Origin: Thereva unica
Taxonomy: Eukaryota > Arthropoda > Insecta > Diptera > Therevidae
Direction: 5' to 3'
Length of the DNA stretch: 64,000 nt
Assembly: GCA_949987705.1 (NCBI GenBank)
Contig: OX465284.1
Span: forward strand, 106,561,163-106,625,162
Both the position numbers and the translations under genes were made by a program. A model generated the notes under the pieces. The model did no database searches. It had not been told where the DNA came from and worked only from the letters and a program-made list of their open reading frames with translations. The first letter of the stretch is position 1; each line of letters starts with the position of its first letter. Positions 1 to 11,439 of this stretch are shown piece after piece.

Positions 1-589
1 AGGCTGGAAGGTAGAGAGAAAAGTGCATTGTTATTGCATAAAAGACGGAGCTTGGTTCGTTGATGAGCTTAGAGGAGGTGTTGCTAGACACGTGGATGCA
101 GAATAATAAACGATTGAAGCGGTAAAAAAGACTCCGCCATAAAACCATGATATCCTTTGTTACCGTATAAAAAGGAATTTTTCAGAGCACGTAGTTTTAA
201 TATGATTTATTTGCACAGTAGAAAGACCACCTATGGCCTATGGAAGATTTGAAAATGAGCTGCTTTTTTTCGGTACATCTTGTAAATTTTTTCTGTTGAT
301 TTCTATCATTGCCTATCTAGCGCAAGAATGTCCCAAAGTAAATGTGTGCACCTAGAATGTCCCAAAACAAATGCGTACACTGTGTGTGTGACTTTAAGTC
401 GAAAAATTGGAAACAGTTAATATGGGGTTTACTGACCGTTATTGATAAGAGATATTTGTCCTCACTGCAACTCAGTTTTGAGATGGTCTAATATTGTTTT
501 CCCAGAGCTGTAGACCCTCTTCATGAACCAACCTCTTTAGCCTTTGGGAGCCCGGTCAGAGGTCAGAGCGGTCACTTCCTTAACGGACC
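1..589. other. No recognised gene; short direct repeat
   Basis: I see no coding signal here. The only structure is a 27-nt direct repeat, 325-351 and 354-380, built around AGAATGTCCCAAA followed by an AAATG-GTACAC-like end. The retrotransposon remnant that starts near 590 may extend a little into the right edge. Confidence 0.4.
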
Positions 590-1110
590 TTGAGGACGAG
601 TTAAGGCACATTAGGCAGATTCAGAAAGGAGATCTTCTGGTGGTACAGAAGAATCCATTATTCAAGAAGACACTGAAACGGGTAAGGAGATAAGACTCAT
701 ACAATGGAGCATGAATCACCATGGCGGACCAATATCTGCTCGCATAGATTGTGTAGGAAAAGGAAATCAACGTCGCAATTGTAAGTGAGCAGTACAAGGC
801 AGTATATGCAGTACACCGGAATCTGGCAGGCGGAAAAAGCGGAAAAGTCGCAATATGGGCGTAGGGATACCAAGCCATGGAGGAGACGATGAGGAACTCT
901 GAGGATGACGAACGATGAGCAAAGATAGAAGGTATATACATATATGTCTGCAGTTGCTATGAGGGGTTTGGTTTCACATGGAGGAGTATTTGGTAATGGT
1001 AACGGTTGACTGCAGATACGAGTGGTCATATCCCCAAAATAATAAGTGGGGGGGGGGTTAATCGTGGGCTATGGATTGGGGCTGCCGGCTTAGCCGTATG
1101 TGTTGGATAA
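590..1110 (+). pseudogene. Non-LTR retrotransposon endonuclease domain remnant (LOA/R1-like)
   Basis: Translation of the plus strand around 764-862 gives INVAIVSEQYKAVYAV and then GKSGKVAIWA. This matches the usual 'DVAIISEQY ... GKAAIWA' block of the AP-type endonuclease at the start of ORF2 in LOA/R1-like elements. Further on, a frame-shifted GDFNAWA-MDWG-like stretch can be read around 1050-1082; in this enzyme family that block carries a catalytic Asp/Asn. Stop codons and frameshifts interrupt the reading, so the domain is dead. A SINE follows directly at about 1132 and ends the recognisable homology. Clade assignment is inference from motif style. Confidence 0.55.
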
Positions 1111-1131
1111 ATGTGGTGTTCGCAAACAAAG

Positions 1132-1378
1132 TGGCCTCGGCGTCGGCAGTCTAAGGAACAAGGCGCCTGGCTACCACCCCAGAGGTCCTGGGTTCGAATC
1201 GCGGCAGCACCACCGTCCTTCGCCTTTCCCACGTTCCCCACCTACGTCACTTTTTGCTTTCTTCTTCCCTCTTCACATTACTGTCCTCTTCCTTATCCTT
1301 CCTTAGCCCTTCCCCACTCCACCAACCGCTAGTCATCGGTTGGTTGATGAGATTCAGTACAGACAGTACAAATGGGTG
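1132..1378 (+). mobile_element. tRNA-derived SINE, copy 1 (internally deleted)
   Basis: The head has an A-box-like GGCAGTCTAAGG, an AAGGCGCCTGGCTACC segment and a B box GGTTCGAATC (1193-1202). A pyrimidine-rich body follows, then the family marker CATCGGTTGGTTGATGAGAT. Compared with the copies at 14.29 and 59.38 kb, the block between 'GAGATTCA' and 'GACAGTACAAA' is missing. The four copies in the window share the same head-body order, which shows that this is a dispersed family and not a tRNA gene. Confidence 0.75.
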
Positions 1379-1390
1379 AAAACACCCTTC

Positions 1391-1765
1391 ACCAAGGCGA
1401 ACGAGAGTCTGTAGTAGACATCTTCTTATCATTGACACGTTTGCAAGAGACCTCCAGTTGCGGGTAAATGAAGTGTACATGCACAGCACAGTCCTGTCTG
1501 GCTTCATTATGTGGATTTGACCTCCACTGATCTTCTGAACTGAAATAGCTCCCCAAACCATTATATCTCTTTGTCGGTGATGATGCCAATTAAAAGCCTC
1601 TATTCCTTCTATAAATCATGGAAACAGTAAATATGCATCTAATCAGATTGATACGTTTTTCATCTGAAAAGATCACTTAGTTCCACTCCTCCTTCCAGAG
1701 CATGTAAGCAACTTGCTTACTTGAAGCCTACTTTACTTGACTTGAAAAACTTTGTTTTTTTGGGT
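1391..1765. other. No recognised feature
   Basis: No gene, repeat arm or RNA motif that I can support. Short ORFs on the minus strand here have no recognisable motifs. Confidence 0.35.
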
Positions 1766-2084
1766 CATGACTAAAGGTAATGAAAGGGTAATTAAAGGGT
1801 AATAAAATTAGGTATCATAAAAACCTACAAGACCGGTCCATTAATGTATTAGATTATGGGTCGAAACGGTTTCTTCAAAATACCACACGTTCCCTTTTCA
1901 CCGACGGCTGTCAAACGTTTATCAAATACACAATTTATTTTCTGCCTGCTTTCAAAGGAACGTGTGATCTAATGAAGAAACCGTTTCGACCCAAAACTCA
2001 ATACCTTAAGGGACCTGTCTTTTAGTTTTTCATGCTCCCTAATATTATTACCCTTTAATTACCCTTTTATTACCTTTGGCCATG
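1766..2084. mobile_element. MITE with long terminal inverted repeats
   Basis: The left end reads CATGACTAAAGGTAATGAAA and continues with AGGGTAATTAAAGGGTAATA. The right end read on the other strand begins CATGGCCAAAGGTAATAAAA and continues AGGGTAATTAAAGGGTAATA. An inner pair also inverts: GGGTCGAAACGGTTTCTTC (about 1858) against GAAGAAACCGTTTCGACCC (about 1974-1992), and GGAACGTGTG-type sequences beside them. The whole 319-bp unit can fold into one imperfect hairpin. No transposase is present and I could not settle the target-site duplication. Confidence 0.65.
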
Positions 2085-3930
2085 ATAATGTTTTGTAAGC
2101 AATTTTAGCACATGCTTCTACAAGACAACGTCAAATGTTAATTTAAGTAAATTTCAAGCCGTTTTCAAGTCAAGAAGATAAAAATGTGACTGAAAACCTC
2201 AAAATGTTCAAGTAAGTTTCAACTCCAGAACACAATCCGCTCAAGTAAACGTAATACATGTGAATATGATTCTGTTCGCAGGATTCTATACCTCTCCTTG
2301 ACTGTTGTAGCCCTTGGTGCTCCTGCTATCAGCTTCTACGGTCATATTTCTATTTTTCGAAGTGATTAGGTTTCCTAATCAAACTTTTTGTTTTTATCAG
2401 CAAAAAATCTATGGCAACGTTAACAACACCACTATTGACATTGATCCTTTTAATGGGGGGATTTTTCAAAACGTAGTTGCAATATGATATCCTTTGTAAA
2501 TAAATTCGAAAATTTTAACTGATGGAATTTATAATAACTTAAAAACAATATTCTTAAAGTAAATAACCTACAATATCCTTAAAACAAAAGATTCTCCTTA
2601 ATATTATTACAGCTGGAGGGTATCACTTAGGGAATTTCACGATACCCAATACTCAGATCCTTTAAAGGTTATCCTTTCCCCCCCAAAAAAACGCAAAAAA
2701 AAATTTATGTTGATTTTTTTTTTTCTTTCTATATTTTCCACTCTTCCATTTTTTTCCCTTTCAATATTGAAATGAAAGGAGAAATACACGTCCATCAAGC
2801 AATTTAAAATTCTTGTTTTAATGAAAATTTACCTAAGAACTTAAGTTTTTGGGGGATTCTTGCCCTTTTAAAGGATCCATTCCTGTATAAGTATAACACA
2901 GCCTTAAAGCCCCTTTAAAATTTTCATCCAAAAAGGAGAAGAAGTAAAAAACAAAAAAAAGCACATCGTATTACAGACCGAGTGTCCTTTATCAAGGAAC
3001 CCTCATCAGGATTCTTGGGAATTGCTCCAGAATCAAAGTGAAGTGAAGGGTATTTTAAAATAGCCAAAAATTAATCCGTACAGGCGACAAGGATTTGTTT
3101 AAAATGTTACTTTCAGTTGGTTAAGTATTTTATCCGTATGGGATTTCTTTTTTCATTGTGTTTTGGTTAAAAAGGAGATGCGCCCATTTTAATTTTACGG
3201 TAGAGAAGATCTGTCGAGAGAAAGAGATTGTGGCCATTATTTGGATAAAATTTGACTCGGAAGTGTCGGTGAACTTGATGTAGTTGACTTTTTTATTACC
3301 TTAATAATTACCTCGGTGGGTGTGGTAAGGTAATGAAGTGTTCTTTCTATTTGAACTCGACAATGGTTTTTATCTCCATTTTTTAAACTACTAACTGCAA
3401 ATTGAACCCCTTTATGTGCATATCTAGTGGGGTTTTATGACCCCTAATTTTATTACCCTTTTATGACCTAGGATTAGACGGTGTCTAGGAGTCAATTTTC
3501 ATAACAAGTTAGATTCAGTGTTTAAAACTACAGATTAATGGACACACGATATCAAGAGAATATCCGCAAATAATAATTGGTGTCTATGAACTCCTAGAAG
3601 TACTCGATTTCCTAAACTTCTTCACCCAACGATACACAGATGATAATACGATCGTAGTAACCGAGGGAACAAGTACCACCACGTTTATTGTGTCTCCAAC
3701 TCATGCGCTAATATGGAACCTAGTATGTATAAATAGTAAGGCTTAGATGATTCCTTACCATGGGGGTCACAACCCTCAAAGAGGTCGGGATTGTATATAA
3801 GGGGGTCGCAATCTGTCCAAAAAGATTATTTTAATAAATAATGTAACTACATCGTGGGAAATGTTACTTATCCACATCTTGTTTCAAACATTCCTCTTTA
3901 TAAACCCTTAGACAATAGGGGGAGGAGCTC
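2085..3930. other. AT-rich non-coding stretch
   Basis: Homopolymer-rich DNA without coding signal. Around 3290-3480 the TTACCTTAATAATTACC and TTATTACCCTTTTATGACC strings resemble the MITE at 1766 and the minisatellite at 11.1 kb. This suggests another decayed member of that repeat family. Confidence 0.4.
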
Positions 3931-3934
3931 GGAC

Positions 3935-4080
3935 CCTCTTCACATGCCTGATTCCTCCTATCACAGCCTTCCCAAGCCCTTCCCCTTCTCCACCAAGCGC
4001 ATGTCATCGGTTGGTTGCAGGAGGCCTAACACTCCAGCGAATTGTTTCTCGATGCTCAATGTCACGTCAATGTCGCGTTA
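3935..4080 (+). mobile_element. tRNA-derived SINE, copy 2 (5'-truncated)
   Basis: Only the body is present: CCTGATTCCTCCTATCACAG, the CATCGGTTGGTTG marker, and AACACTCCAGCGAATTGTTT-CTCGATGC. The tRNA-like head is missing, as expected for a 5'-truncated retroposed copy. No poly(A) tail can be seen. Confidence 0.65.
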
Positions 4081-4660
4081 GTGAGGTACAATCCTGCCCA
4101 AGAAAGCCTCCGAAGCGACGGATGGAATAGGCACAGCGCAGAAAACACGGTTCAAGCCTTCATCACTTCATTAGATCCAGGATCACCATCCTCTTTTATA
4201 ACCCACGCTTCGTGCCAAAGATAAGGTGCTAGTTGTTCACCCACGTCGATATCTATCACCGCCTTAGGCACGACTACAGCGGCCAATGCAAAGAGTCTAA
4301 CCACGTTGCAGTTACAAGGGTCAAATTTCGATCATCAAATCAAGGAAAAGAATGTGCAGAAAATTACTGATCCTCTTTCAAAACACAAAATGCAAAACAG
4401 AACAGTATGATCACCATTAGCCCATTCAACATTTTGGATGCCCGGACAATAATAGATACTTTGTTAGGAACGCAGACTATGAGAAAACCTTGTAGACACA
4501 ATAGTAGAGAACGTACAGAAGCGTAATGTATGACCAAGAAAGAGATTTTTATCCACTTCCTTTCAATTCAAGGCTCCTCGTGAAGGAGATTAGCATCATG
4601 CGTAGATCCTAGACCGGTTTGGCCTAACTACAACAAACAGAGTTCACACGATCTCATGAT
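4081..4660. other. No recognised feature
   Basis: Mixed-composition DNA without a supported gene or repeat. Confidence 0.3.
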
Positions 4661-4664
4661 ATAA

Positions 4665-4905
4665 TCATGGAAGGAGATCGCCAGAATCGTGTCGATCATA
4701 ACAGGAACTGCTCCCTTGTGAAGCACACGCACGACACTCACTCTCGTAGCTGTTGGGAAGAACAAGCCAGAGAGACATCCGATCATATTCTTTTCTTACA
4801 GGAGTTGCAAAAAGTTTCGAAGCTTCCAGTTCGAGATATAATTCATTCCCTGAATATGACAGCGTTGGTCTTAAGTCACAGGTTTACGCAAAAGGTATTC
4901 ACAAG
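4665..4905 (+). pseudogene. C-terminal remnant of an RNase H-bearing non-LTR ORF2
   Basis: Across two frames the plus strand gives KEIARIVSIITGTAP, KHTHDTHSRSCWEEQA and ETSDHILF. This matches the block after RNase H in I/LOA-type elements, 'LTGHCxIGxHxxRL...FCRSC...ET..HLLC'. A sister fragment at 46.48 kb reads RKDITRIAAIITGPTIGKHT and CHSCWKN in the same order. The frame changes at least twice, so it is a dead fragment. Confidence 0.45.
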
Positions 4906-5229
4906 TGCGGTAACAAAACAATCTCCAGCAACAATCTATGCATTCTATCTATGGTTCTTGGACCGATCGGATGCCTTTACCTACCTACCATTGGTCACCG
5001 CACTCTGCACTTTAGATTTCCAACTAGACCTTTGTGGCTGGGGGAGTCAGCTGGTGTACTTATCAGACTAGCTATGTAGACCGCCTATATGAACTGCCCT
5101 ACAAGGAGGACAAAGGACATTTAACGCCTTGCTTCATCATTAAGAATGCAGTATGTGACCCCCTGGAATAAAAATGAGCCGGTAGTTCGCGGTTATAAAA
5201 AAAGTGAGTCACATTGCTCCCTTATAGGA

Positions 5230-5470
5230 CTTTAAACTCTCACTGCGTATCGAAACAGCAATTTTGCCAGTCCCTTTATAATCGGTATGGGTCGTGGTGC
5301 CGAAAGCTTTGTATTGCCTTTTCGTCCTTTCAAAAGCGTGTGTTATTTTATCAAGCGGGCCCCAAACTTAGTATTAAGCATATTCTTTGCTGCTTGACCT
5401 CCATAATCGAACTAGAATCAATATACTAAGTATTTCTAAATGACACCCTTCATGGTCAACGATCTGATAA
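5230..5470 (+). repeat. Dispersed repeat family R, copy a
   Basis: Blocks such as GTGCCGAAAGCTTTGTATTG, AAGCGGGCCCCAAACTTAGT and TGCTGCTTGACCTCCATAAT recur in the same order at 45.56-45.75 kb. They recur in reverse complement inside the 40.465-41.151 kb element. The sequence is non-coding. It belongs to the same family as the element split by a hAT MITE near 16 kb. Confidence 0.6.
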
Positions 5471-6780
5471 GCCATACCTCACTTTAGTGCAGTTGACTTT
5501 TTTGTAGGAATGGAACGGAAAGCCCATGGTTGCAGGTACCTATTGGAAATCGGGAAAGAAGAGAGCCTGTGGGTAGGTTATCAGGCGATGAGGTCGAGTT
5601 TGCCCGTCACATTATCTGCTATTATCGTGTGATTGCAAGGATCTCGTCGTTTGGGGCGAGATTGAGTAGCAAATCTTTTTTTTCCAATCAGTTTGGCCTA
5701 CATATCTATGGTATATACTAAAGGAAAGAAAAATTGAAAGAAAAAGATCAAACATAGTTTGTGATAGACTTATTGAGATTTGGTTTTCACCATAAGCCAT
5801 ATTTTATTGGTACAATAACTTTGATAGCAACTTCAGAGTTTCCGTCTAACTCCAATTTTTCAATAAGTAAAATGTCAAGTATAAGTTAAACCAAAATCAC
5901 TAGACCAAATATCAATTTCAGGAAAACAAACTTTAACTACAACAAAATTATCAAAAAAATTTCCCTTCGAACCTCATGCAATGAAATGTGCTATGAAGCT
6001 TGCAACCGACATTATTACAGTGCTCCCACCAAAAACTCTTTTCAGTTTTAAATTTAATTTATCAAATCGGTCTGAACTTGTTGAAATTTCATTTTCCACT
6101 ATTATTTTTCTGTTCAAAATTTATTAAACAAAACTTGCTTTAAACAGAAAAAAAAATTAAATAAAAACAAACGTTAAAATTCGAAAGTTACCAACTTTCT
6201 CCTCGACAAGTAGTTTTTATATGCTTGATGCTGCGCTACACATTTTGACAAGTAACAAAGTTTCATATTTTTTTCTGTTTTTAACTTTTGACAGGACAAG
6301 TTATTATTTCCACACACACCCCCCCCCCCCCACATTTTAAATTTCATTACGTAAAAGTGCATTCTGCTGTGTGTAATTTTCCCCAAAAGTATGTTTCATA
6401 GTGGCAACATTCACCTGGAAAATTTCACCGCTTAATGAATCAGAACACGCGGGAGGGATGGGTGAGGGAGGGGAGGGGGGTAACTAAAAAGCATGCACGT
6501 GTAGAATATACAAAACTGTAGAAAAGTTTTTGTTAAAATTTCAAAAACAATTTCCGTGTTAATTTGCAAATTTTCACTATGATGGGATTTTTGTGTGAAT
6601 ATAGTAGACGCGGAACATGAATTGGATTTTTGGGGTTGTTTGTTTAATTTTTTTTTTTTTTTTGATTAACATGAAAATCAATATTAATACATATAATTGG
6701 AGAGAGAATGTCTGTTTGTGATTTCAAAATAATTGTCTTTTTCTAAGTATATGGTATTAAAACAAATTAAAGCATTTTTT
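5471..6780. other. AT-rich non-coding stretch
   Basis: No gene. It holds a poly-C run (about 6319-6331), a G-rich run (about 6450-6480) and poly-T tracts (about 6648-6663). Confidence 0.4.
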
Positions 6781-6784
6781 CAAT

Positions 6785-7110
6785 TTTTGTCTGTCTGTCT
6801 GTCTGTCTGTATGTCTGTATATTTGTGGGTTTGGCTGGGTTAATCTCGGAAAGGACTAATCCGATTTTCACGAGACTTTCACGGAAGGTTTAGGTGTGTT
6901 TTATGCAATATTTTCACTCAATCCGACTATCGGAACTTTTTATCCGATAGTCGGAGGAGACCTAGTGGACACTTTTTTATCATTTCGAAAGTAGATATCA
7001 AATCTCTAAAACGGCTAATCCACTTTTGAGAAAGTTCAGGAAAGCTAAGTATTTTCTTATGCATGTCTTTGGCTACTTTTTCACACTAAACCGACTTTCG
7101 GATCCGACTG
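6785..7110. repeat. (TCTG)n microsatellite with flanking repeated phrases
   Basis: A TCTG tract at about 6788-6820 is followed by two related phrases, GACTAATCCGATTTTCACGA and a diverged ACGGCTAATCCACTTTTGAG about 165 nt later. A similar arrangement (GTCTGTCTGTTTGTCC, then a CCGATCAACCTGAAATTTTG phrase) occurs at 33.33 kb. This suggests one repeat type with a tetranucleotide leader. It is not coding. Confidence 0.45.
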
Positions 7111-7714
7111 AAAACTTGATTCGATAGGCGAATTCACCCTTTTCTTTTTTGTGTCAGATTTTCTTGGATAGGTTTGGCTCTAGCGCGATAAATATTTACC
7201 CGATGTTATTTTACGAGTTCAATTGGATTAACCTTTCGGTCGAATTCGATAGTAGTATCCGATTTTCGAAAGGAAAACCTGCACATATTTATTATTGTTT
7301 TTACAAAGACGGAAAAACCGGAGGTGAAGACTTGACTAAGGGTTGTTCTGCGGCGGGTGTTCATGAGTCGCTTACCAGTGTAAATAAATCATTTTTAATA
7401 TCGTTTATAACGAATCGTAAACCTGGAAGCAGATATATGCTGCGTGCGGTGCGTCAAGTTTTCGCTGATAAGAAGTTGCGTGCTTGCGTTCTGTTTCATA
7501 TTTCATATATAACCAAAAAAAGAAAAAAAGCAGCGAGTGTATGCGTTTGCTGTGTGTGCTTGTGTTTGGGGGCATTTCAGGCAATATTGAATATGGCAAT
7601 GCGGAAAAGTGCATTGCGTTCCGTTCACGCACTTGAATGTCAGCTCAAACCGCATTGGAATCCAGGCACTTCTATAATATCTAACCTTGCTTTATTATAT
7701 GCTGCATCTTTTTT

Positions 7715-8130
7715 GTATTGGCAGTGACGTCCGGACGGTATGACCATCTATACAAGCTGCACGTTAGCTGCATCAGCACCAATGGCTGGTGGGTTTATTG
7801 GCACAAGTGATCTTAATGAACCCCGTTACCTTCTTTACACTCAAAAATTGAGGTGAGCAATAGCCTTCAAGAGTTTTGACCCCCTCAGTCACAAATTGAG
7901 GAAGATTGCTCCTCCGTCAATTTGCCTTCGGGAAAGTTGTTCAGAACCTCTGCCATGGACATCCCAGCCAACTTATCCCGGTATGAGGGTAATTGCGGCT
8001 GCTCTCTTTTTTTCTTCTGGGATCTCTGCTCCATTGAAGAATCCTCTGATCGCTGTCATTTAGGCAGTGCACCAGACTCGTCCGGCATGCGTAGGGTCTG
8101 GTGCTGCTAATTTTCTGGTGGGTCCAGAAA
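7715..8130 (-). pseudogene. DUF4780-type ORF1 remnant of a non-LTR retrotransposon
   Basis: The minus strand reads RMPDESGALPK-QRSEDSSM (a basic Ser/Asp linker). It continues in another frame with WQRF-to-NFPEGKLTEEQSSSIC, and then VTGFIKITCANKPTSHW. These match the usual DUF4780 order in fly non-LTR ORF1 proteins: a 'P..LT.EQ' helix and then 'G.i.i.Ca.e.T..WL'. ORF1 proteins of this type are thought to bind the element RNA. Several frameshifts and stops show that it is dead. Other pieces of the same family lie at 11.44-12.18 and 31.9-32.77 kb. Confidence 0.5.
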
Positions 8131-8539
8131 CTTATGGCAGAACGGCGACTGCTCGGATCTGAAACTACTTATTGCTATACATCCCTCGACACGATCAAAT
8201 TTACATTTTGACTTGATTAACACTTAGAATATAGAACTACTGGAAGAGCACTTGTCGACTTTTAGCGTCGGAAATTCTTGTTGTATGAGTGCTCACGTTT
8301 TGGCAGTTTGATACAGCCGAAAAAAGCAAGTGGAATAGAGGAGGGGTTCAATTTATCAGTTATCTAAAGAAAAATCTTGCCCCTACTACTGAACTTTTCA
8401 CACGCCAGCTGGTTAAATTGCATTTTACGTTGGGTCAGTTAACCAGTGATAGAGTTGATATAATATGACTATCAACCGACCCAACTTGACAGTCATCTGA
8501 CCCCCAGTTTTCACTACGCTCACGTACACGGAACCTAGA
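8131..8539. other. Short inverted repeat; otherwise nothing recognised
   Basis: GTTGGGTCAGTTAACC (from 8429) faces ATCAACCGACCCAAC (about 8471-8485), which could form a short stem. No gene is seen. Confidence 0.35.
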
Positions 8540-8700
8540 AGAACGTGGGGGTGAACCCTACTAGTAGAAGCCACAACAACTGGAAGATCCTGGTCGGAGC
8601 AGAGAGCTGTCGCGCAAAACAGAGTCCGCTGGAGGGCAACTGCTTCCGCCCTATGTCCTATGAGGGATTAAAGGAGCGTAAAGAAGAAGAAGGCGTACAC
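8540..8700 (+). pseudogene. RTE-like retrotransposon 3' end
   Basis: The reading NNWKILVGAESCRAKQSPLE and GNCFRPMSYEGLKERK resembles the extreme C-terminus of RTE-type ORF2 proteins, where 'NKW...V..CR' precedes the stop. It runs straight into AAAGAAGAAGAAGG, the GAA-type microsatellite tail typical of these elements. Only the last ~150 bp survives, as expected from strong 5' truncation. Confidence 0.5.
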
Positions 8701-11069
8701 GGATTTAATATGAGAGGGCCTTTTCTGTAGATCTAAATTCTAAGGACTAACATAGGTTTTTTGACAGTGACAACTTTGCCAGTTTAAGAAAAAATACTAC
8801 ATGGTACGCCATCTTTCAGAAAAAGATGAGAACTTAGAGAACCGCTGTAACGAAAGTGTTTAATGTGTTAAACTTGATTAAGGATCAACAAAAAATTTGT
8901 TATTTACTTACAATTAGGGCAACACACACAAGCCAGTTAACGATGATTAGCGTTATTTGTGAGTTATAGAGCGTTGTCTGTCCAGGGCATTCTCTAAATT
9001 TTTTGTGTATCTAAAATAATTGTTTACAGATTTTTTCCTTTTTTCATTGTACAAATTTGCTATCCCGGACTGTGGATGTATACTTAATCTTTTTTTACTT
9101 AAAGGCGTTGCGGGCCGGCTTTTGCTAGTCTATGAATAAAATTAGATAAATGGAATTTAATTAATGATTATAATTAACATAAGCAAGAGTCTTAATCAAC
9201 CAGAAACGCTACAAAACATTTCAGATTAAATATTACTTTCTTGTAGAGAATGATTCCAAAAACAATATTTTATTATTAGATCGAAAACGAAAGTTTAAAC
9301 AAAAAACAAAATCAGTTTCATGAAAATAAGTTTATAACTGCGCAGTACACAGCCTTTTTCTAAAAATATTCAGGATAATTAGCGGTTACCTGTAGAGCTT
9401 CACTTTATGCTGATTAAAATTAAAACTTTTTTTCTGTGTTCCTGAATTATTATATTTTTTTTTGTTTTTGTGTTGCTTTAACAGGATAACTTGGATAAAC
9501 AAAAATAAGAGGAAACCACCCAGAAATATATAAACATAATTTAACTCTCAGCAAGAACACCTCTCAGCAGGAGGGTATATCAGGCGCTCGGCATCCACAA
9601 TGGGCGTTAACATTATGCACTACATGAATATAAATTTACGATAAGTACCGAGGCTCCTCTCTCCAGTATTTTAAGATCAATTTGCAAATTCCTAAATAAA
9701 CATTTAGCACAAATCTTAAGATATACATATGTATGTTATATGTAGAGATAGGCTTACACAGCCGCCCGCCACAAGGACATAAATAATTCAGTGTTGCGTT
9801 CTGATGTGCTTCTCACTGCCTTAAATATACACAATCCTTATAACCAGCACCCATAATATCTACTATTTATGATCTGGTTGTAGCAGCAGAGCATAGCGTT
9901 ATCCGGTACATATTATATACTTTCTTCTTTCTCTTTCGTCTGAGAAGTTAGCGCGCTATTTCATAAAAAGGATTCAACATCTCTAGCCTAGCATTTATGA
10001 AAGTAAATTTCAATATCTTTCTATGAAATCTTAAACGTCTTGCGGCGGGCGGCTCTGTGTGTGGGGCTAATGGTGCCGAAAGGGGACGAAAACGGATAAA
10101 ACCATGAAGAAAACGTACAGCCAACGTTTACACGCCTTCTCATAAATTTCACTTTTCTACCATAAATATATGAATAAAAAAAATATATACAAACATACAT
10201 ATATACAACACAACCCTACAAAAAAAAAACTCGAAAAAAAAAATTCAATTTGCTTTCATGATTATACGATTGTAAGTATACACACACACAATAAATATCC
10301 TAGTTTGAAAGGAGCATTATTAAAGGAAGTTTAAAAGATTAAAGAAAATCCTTTCGATATGGATTTCCAGTTTGAAAAGGATTTCCCAGCTTTCAAAACA
10401 AGCGTATCAAATCCCCGTAATTGTTTTGTTACAAAAATCCTTATACTTTCTATGTGTGTGTATCTGTGAATCCACACACAACATCCTTTTTTTTTGTTTT
10501 ATGTCGCGCTATCATATATTTGAATTTGTCATCATTTATCTATGGAAGGCCTAACTACCTTTTTGCGACTATCTTATAAATCATCCAGGGGTAAAAGAAA
10601 CAAAAATGTATATATACAAACATATATATGTATATATATAGTATATAAGGAAAAAGAGTGATAAATAAACACAGCTTACATATAATCATTTATCATGAAC
10701 TTTGCTATCGTGTCGAGATATATTTTAACCTAACATTCAACCTGTCAAATAAATTGATGACGTTATTGTGGCTCACGGTTAAAGAGAGATTTAACGATAT
10801 TAAATGGAGGAAAGAACAAAATTCCAAGAGAAAAAAATAATTTATTAATTTATTGTGTAGACTTAATGAAATGTTGTGCTGAAATAAAAAAGGATTTTTC
10901 TTTCAAAATTACAACGCACACACAAATATATTCTCTGTAATTTTTTCATTATTTATACATTGTACATCGTATACGTCACCGTGTTGTAGAAGGCGAGTTG
11001 TGGATCGTTTTTCTCCCAAAAAGAAGAAAATCAGGCCCCAAACCCATCTCTTCGATCAGCAATCAATCG
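8701..11069. other. Probable unique host DNA, AT-rich, non-coding
   Basis: Rich in TA and TATG microsatellites (9720-9740, 10.19-10.21, 10.61-10.64 kb) with no coding signal. One GC-rich inverted pair stands out: CACAGCCGCCCGCCACAAGG (9757-9776) against CTTGCGGCGGGCGGCTCTGT (10039-10058). It could reflect a transcribed stem or a decayed MITE. Confidence 0.4.
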
Positions 11070-11412
11070 GCAAATTTAACCCCTTAACTTTTCTCTCTAG
11101 TTAATTTTAATGCTACTTTATTTTATTACCCTTTTATTACCTCTGAATAATTACGTTTGTATACCTAACATGAGAAGAACAGGCCTTAAATTCGATTCCT
11201 TTTCCAGCCAGAGGCAAATTCAACCCGTGACTAGTGAGTTTCTATGATGGTTTATTTTATTACCCTTTTATTACCTCTGACTAATTACCTCTGATTTTAA
11301 GAACAGACCATAAATCCAATTTCTCCTCCAGCCAAGGACAAATTCAACGACTTAGTCTGCCTGACTGGTGAGTTTGTAGGATACTTCATTATATTACCTT
11401 TTTATTACCTTT
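11070..11412. repeat. 134-bp minisatellite, about 2.5 units
   Basis: The anchor ATTACCC (third copy ATTACCT) sits at 11125, 11259 and 11393, exactly 134 nt apart each time. Around it the string TTATTACCCTTTTATTACCT recurs. It is followed by an AGAACAG-C...TAAAT-CGATT and CCAGCC-AGG-CAAATTCAAC region in each unit. A fainter unit precedes it from about 11070. The core string is the same as the terminal motif of the MITE at 1766-2084. Confidence 0.75.
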
Positions 11413-11439
11413 TGTCTTTATCCTATTGTTTCCTATGGC

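Noticed and set aside
1132..1215. tRNA gene from the B box GGTTCGAATC and A-box-like sequence
   Set aside because: The acceptor stem does not close, and four copies share the same long 3' body, so this is a SINE head. The same holds at 14,294 and 59,376.
7149..7727. 192-aa plus-strand frame as a gene
   Set aside because: It begins with a TTG, runs into low-complexity CVCCVCLCLG sequence, has no recognisable domain and ends against a retrotransposon remnant. Chance frame in repeat DNA.
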